Positions 32,224 to 36,043 of a stretch of 36,043 bases of DNA are shown in pieces (position 1 is the stretch's first letter; each line of letters starts with the position of its first letter). The DNA comes from Nemertoderma westbladi (Eukaryota; Xenacoelomorpha; Nemertodermatida; Nemertodermatidae): positions 1 through 36,043 of the forward strand of contig JAUCBJ010005145.1 in assembly GCA_032718475.1 (NCBI GenBank). The letters are read 5' to 3'. The notes under the pieces were generated by a model. It was not told the origin of the DNA. It was given only the letters and a program-made list of their open reading frames with translations, and did no database searches. Both the position numbers and the translations under genes were made by a program.

Positions 32224-34080
32224 TTACTTAAACACCCTGCCGACATTGTATCTCTCGCTCTCGGGGAATTCGAACCGGAAGTAGCTGTCAACCAGCTGTT
32301 TAGTAGATTCCGCTTCCGGTTCCAACTTGGTCCACTTATAGGAAGAGAAATCGGTCTGCCAGTTGTCGTCTTTCTCAAAAATCAGATCCTAAAATAAGAA
32401 AATATAAAAATTATAGAGCAGCAAAGGTTAAGTAAGTCGGTATAACTTATTCGCCTATAAATCCATAATAAAGTACACTCGTACCGTTATAACAAACCAA
32501 CCTGGCCCTTCCAGAACCAAACTCCCTTGATGGTGTTATCCAGGTCCTCACCGAACACACACATCGTCCCGAACCCGTGTTTAACCATCTTCTCTATCCG
32601 TTGGAACATCCCGCCGATTAGATTGCTCGTCATAAACACCATGTTCTCCTTGAGATCCTCGGGGAAGGAATATTCGCAATACCAGATGCTGAAGTTATTC
32701 TGCCAAGGTATAATGAGTTATTAATTAATATATATTATTAATTAATTATACAGGCTTATTAGTTATTATAACATATTAATTTTTCAATGTAAGGATATGA
32801 AATAAATTTGAAGTAATATATTTTCAGTACAATAAACATATTTACTTTCTCTTTATTGAAGTTTTCCCAGAAGTGGGGAATGGCGATGGTTTGAATGTCC
32901 TCGTTGCTGTAGCAACGCTTGAAAGCGTCCAAATCAAACTCGGATTGGAAGTCCCCGAACGCGTCGGGTTTCTTCGGTTTCGGTGGCGGTACGTCCTCAT
33001 CGCTACCCGCTGTCTCCTTCTTAACTTCCTGTAACAAAAACGATCGCGGATTATATAATAATAATAAAACCAAAAGGTATTATATATATATATATATTTA
33101 AAAGACAATAGATAACAAACTACATCGTATGCCAGATTGACAGTTAAAGTTCGAAATCCCAGAATAAGTAATACAGGTTCATAACATAAAGTTTACATTT
33201 CTATTAAATTTTCTTGGTTCTACTTTATATACCGGTATATAAGGAATAGTTTTGACCAATTCTGCGAATTTTAACACAGAAAATCGATTGAATGATAAAT
33301 AAATGAAACACAAACTTTAAACAGATATCTAACCTTCTTTGGTGTTTCCTTTTTCGGCTCCGACTTTTTCTCTGGTTTCGCAGCCTTCGGGTGCAACTCG
33401 GCGTACTTCTTGGCGTCGAACTGAGCCGATTTTGTGCAGAAAACGAAAGTACCGACAACCTCCTTCACCTGGGGCTGATTAACGAAGGTGCTGAACCACC
33501 GGTTCACGTTCTCGTATGGCTGACTCAGTGTGGGGTCCAACACCTGTTTGTACGCGAGCAGCAGCGTGCAGCCCGCGGAAATATCAGCCAGAGTTAGTCG
33601 CTCGCCTACAAGGTAAGTCCGCGTACTCAAGTGATTGTTAAGTACGGCGAGAGATTTCTTAAGCTTCTCCTTCGCTTGTTCGATCTCCGCTTTGTTGTTT
33701 GGCATTAAACCTAAAGTTGGGAAAACCCACGTTACTACGGAGGGCTGCAACTCGTTGTCGGAGAAACTTATCCATTGCTGGACGAGGGCCTGACTCAGTT
33801 CATCGGCCCCCCGAAGCTGCTGATTGGCTAAATAATAGGCGATCGCGTTGCTCTCGAAGATTCCGTCCCCGGAATTCGTTACCAACGCGGGAACCTTTCC
33901 CAGCGGGAACTTCGCTAGGAATTCCTCGGTGGTGTTGGTTGTCCCGAGTTTGAACCCGGGGGCTAATTCGAGTCCCGCCCCACTGTATTTGGCGGCTATA
34001 ATACCCTTGTAGGCCCGGTGACTATCCGGGTAAGTGTAGAGCACGTTACTATGACAACCCTCAAACATATCGTTCGACAT
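32224..34080 (-). CDS. EEF1G: Eukaryotic translation elongation factor 1 gamma (eEF1B gamma), complete, four coding exons, 430 aa
   Basis: eEF1G is the scaffold subunit of the cytosolic eEF1B complex, which recharges eEF1A with GTP during translation. Coding exons on the minus strand are 34080-33334, 33028-32846, 32699-32502 and 32388-32224 (TAA). The introns are 305, 146 and 113 bp, all GT-AG and all phase 0. The joined protein is 430 residues; the human protein is 437. An N-terminal GST-like domain has VLYTYPD near residue 13, FPLGKVPAL near 58-66, ESNAIAYYLAN near 76-86, then WVFPTLG and YLVGERLTLADI. A Lys/Glu/Pro linker (KPEKKSEPKKETPKK) ends exon 1. The conserved C-terminal EF1G domain has SEFDLDAFKRCYSNED, IPHFWENFNKEK, NFSIWYCEY, LIGGMFQRIEKM and the terminal GRVFK. 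The ATG at 34078-34080 is the first after an in-frame TAG (34126-34128); a second Met lies four codons on. The linker is short compared with vertebrates. Confidence 0.97.
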
Positions 34081-34128
34081 ATTAACAGACAAAGGGTAAC
34101 TGAGGTTCGATAACTGAGAAGCTACCTA

Positions 34129-34690
34129 GATATCAGATTTTGTACTGTTGGTTGGTTATGGCTGTATGCAGCAATGCAGGTGCTGTATGCTAAACTACTG
34201 CTACTCTTCCACCTAGGCCTACTCAAACCTAGTGAGATTGACTGAACTAGACCTGTAGACAGCTAGATTCAGATTTAGTATGCAGGCATGGCTATGAGCT
34301 AAGCTGCTAAAGGGGCGGAGTCGATATCACGCCACGCCTACCTGCAGACCTGCCTACCCCAAATCCAACGTCTGAACGTCCTTTGCCTTACCGTAGCCTT
34401 TGCCCGCCTGCAGGTGGTAGGTAGCTTACTTAACCCTGTAACCAGTCAGCCACAGCCAGACAGCAGCACAGCCAGTTAATAAAACTTAAGTAGCTTAACT
34501 GCTTAATGCTGTACCTGTAATGCAGCTGCCAGACATTCAGAATCAACAAACCAGCAAACTGCTCTACTACGACTGTAAGAATAAAATAATAGGCCTACCG
34601 GAAACAGGAAACGCTAAAATCATAAATTGTACGGTAGGTACAGCAGGACAGAGGTATGACTCCTGGCAGCCTGGGGCGATGAGCAATTGG
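34129..34690. other. Upstream flank of eEF1G (promoter region expected)
   Basis: This contains the 5' UTR and promoter of eEF1G on the minus strand. No clear TATA box or TOP-type pyrimidine start was recognised. CTGCAG/CAGCTG-like words and CCTGCAGGT-type repeats are frequent (34330-34420). A 64-codon plus-strand open frame (34520-34714) has no recognisable features. Confidence 0.4.
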
Positions 34691-34855
34691 CTCTCTGTTA
34701 ATGTCTTCTGTTAACTTAAACAGAGAACACTAACAGAGGGTTTTATCAGAGAGTGCAAATTTGGTGAGCAATTGACCTATTTTAGTTCGCTGTTAAAATG
34801 TTCTCTGTTAGCCTTCTGTTTAGGGGGTGAGCAGATCATTAACAGAGAACTAACT
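34685..34855. repeat. Cluster of inverted TAACAGAGAAC / GTTCTCTGTTA words
   Basis: CTCTGTTA-type words at about 34692, 34706, 34799 and 34813 face AACAGAG-type words at about 34720, 34732 and 34842. GATGAGCAATTG (34678) and GGTGAGCAATTGAC (34763) also recur. The arrangement can fold into several alternative hairpins and looks like a small decayed inverted-repeat element. Confidence 0.45.
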
Positions 34856-34869
34856 TTTCCTTATGCGGT

Positions 34870-36043
34870 CCCTTTGATGTATGAAAATTTCCATATGCGG
34901 CATCCCTTTATTCTTGTTAATGATTCAATATAAAAACATCCACTGATAATGTGTAGTGCCACCCACGATCCCGATTATGTTTACTCTATACTGTCTATAT
35001 TGTCTATACTGATCTACTCATGTGTACTCGCATGGTCAACTATATACTCAGCAACGCAACCTAAAGACATGCATAATACTGTAGAGTCCATAAAATAACG
35101 TATTAAGAGACTCATTATTTATTTAAAGACGCCTGTGGACCTTAAGGCTCCATTGCTCTAAAAAATATAATATCAGAAAAATGTTATTTTTTAACGAAAA
35201 TTTTGTTAAATCCATTCTAATTCACATAGGGGCCTCCTAATTAAAATATTGATAGCATCGATTCAATAATTAAATTTATTTAATATAGCAAAATTTAACG
35301 CTACATATAATTAGTTTATTGAAATTTGAATATTATATAACTCCGGGGGTAGAACACGTGCTATGCTATGTACAGTACTTCTTTATGAGACTACTGTACT
35401 GACTCTATACCGGTACCATTATACTGTACGTCGTGTGAGAACAGCATAAAAAACATGAAATCTAACATTTTAAAGTTGAAAAAAGAACCTTTAGAATTTT
35501 TAAATATTGCGAGCAATACAATCAAACTGCTTCCTAATGAATCCATATTAATTACACCAAAGGATGTTTAACTTCTATAAATTTAGCTAAGTGTGTCAAA
35601 TCGTAAATAGCAGAGATGGGGAGATAGGGATTAACGCATCTCGTCGAATTAATGTCTCATCCCGGCGAATAATCTTATTTAATGTTATTATACAATGTTA
35701 CTACTACTAGGATCGGCATGCTGCATCGGCATCGGCATGCTGCAAACTGTCTGGGTGACACCTCCCAATTAGGCTAATTAGACCCTAATTGACAACTAAA
35801 TTTAGCGGACATGAAACGCTATTCTGCGATATTTGATAGGCTCATTCATTGTTGACTTTAATTGCAGCTTGTCAGACAGTTTTTAATATATACCGGTAGT
35901 ACACCCACTGACACTTATTTTGTTTCAATTTCGCATAGTCTACTGTACTATAGAATTTATCCTGCCAGTGCCTTAAATACTGAATAGTAACTTACTGTTT
36001 ATCGGTACCGGTAAGTGTTTGTAGATTTGCGGATATGTTCTGA
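34870..36043. other. Gene-free flank to the end of the window
   Basis: AT-rich sequence without a credible ORF or RNA gene. At 35711-35745 CATCGGCATGCTGCA-type words repeat. At 35747-35793 there is a copy of the repeat end described at 28380-28417. TACCGGTA-type words recur near 35410, 35892 and 36004. Confidence 0.45.
35747..35793 (+). repeat. Second copy of a dispersed repeat end (CTGTCTGGGTGACACCTCC)
   Basis: CTGTCTGGGTGACACCTCC, then a CTAATTAGACCCTAATTGAC stretch, matches the reverse complement of 28380-28417 inside the small inverted-repeat element. This copy has an extra AATTAGG-like segment. Sharing at two distant places marks it as a dispersed element. Confidence 0.6.

Noticed and set aside
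33271-33333. Extension of eEF1G exon 1 to the in-frame stop at 33271
   Set aside because: A GT donor follows KKETPKK and the next exon continues the conserved linker and C-terminal domain, so this stretch is intron.
34081-34092. Upstream start of eEF1G at a TTG (34092)
   Set aside because: The codon is TTG, and an ATG four codons downstream gives a normal-length eEF1G N-terminus.

Overview
The window is nuclear DNA of an animal, most likely an invertebrate. The firmest evidence is a complete four-exon gene for translation elongation factor eEF1B gamma (eEF1G), whose order of domains and sequence motifs is metazoan. A divergent MAP kinase kinase-like ORF lies at the other end. No bacterial, plastid or mitochondrial features were seen. 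Phylum cannot be fixed from this sequence; frequent dispersed TAGGCCTA and TACCGGTA words and very heavy repeat content are all that can be added.

Layout. (1) 1-1118: an intronless minus-strand MKK4/MKK7-like ORF that has lost the catalytic Asp of the HRD motif (probable pseudokinase or retrocopy). (2) 1119-2615: AT-rich spacer with an imperfect inverted-repeat element. (3) 2616-19296: a 16.7 kb minisatellite of a 43-bp unit, with 31-bp short units, A-rich variant units and kilobase-scale higher-order duplications. Its minus strand is nearly free of stops in all frames, which gives long but probably meaningless ORFs. (4) 19297-22520: very AT-rich DNA with about two dozen TTCTAGAA palindromes (the shape of a heat-shock element) and two inverted repeats, one nearly perfect with 205-bp arms.

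(5) 23010-28103: a 5.1 kb foldback-type mobile element with long terminal inverted repeats built from ~147-bp units. Its left arm alone carries a 2.2 kb expansion of a 22-bp hairpin-forming repeat. Its centre holds a broken gene for a C2H2 zinc-finger plus acidic-repeat protein. (6) 28104-30760: more mobile-element debris, including a small inverted-repeat element and a second array (29640-30670) made of the same ~145-bp unit family as the foldback arms. (7) 30760-32223: no recognised gene. (8) 32224-34080: the eEF1G gene on the minus strand, followed by a gene-poor flank with small repeat clusters to the end.

The two protein-coding loci are unrelated in function. The rest is a repeat-dominated interval whose main interest is repeat evolution: frame-cycling satellite expansion, higher-order duplication, and asymmetric satellite growth inside a foldback transposon arm.
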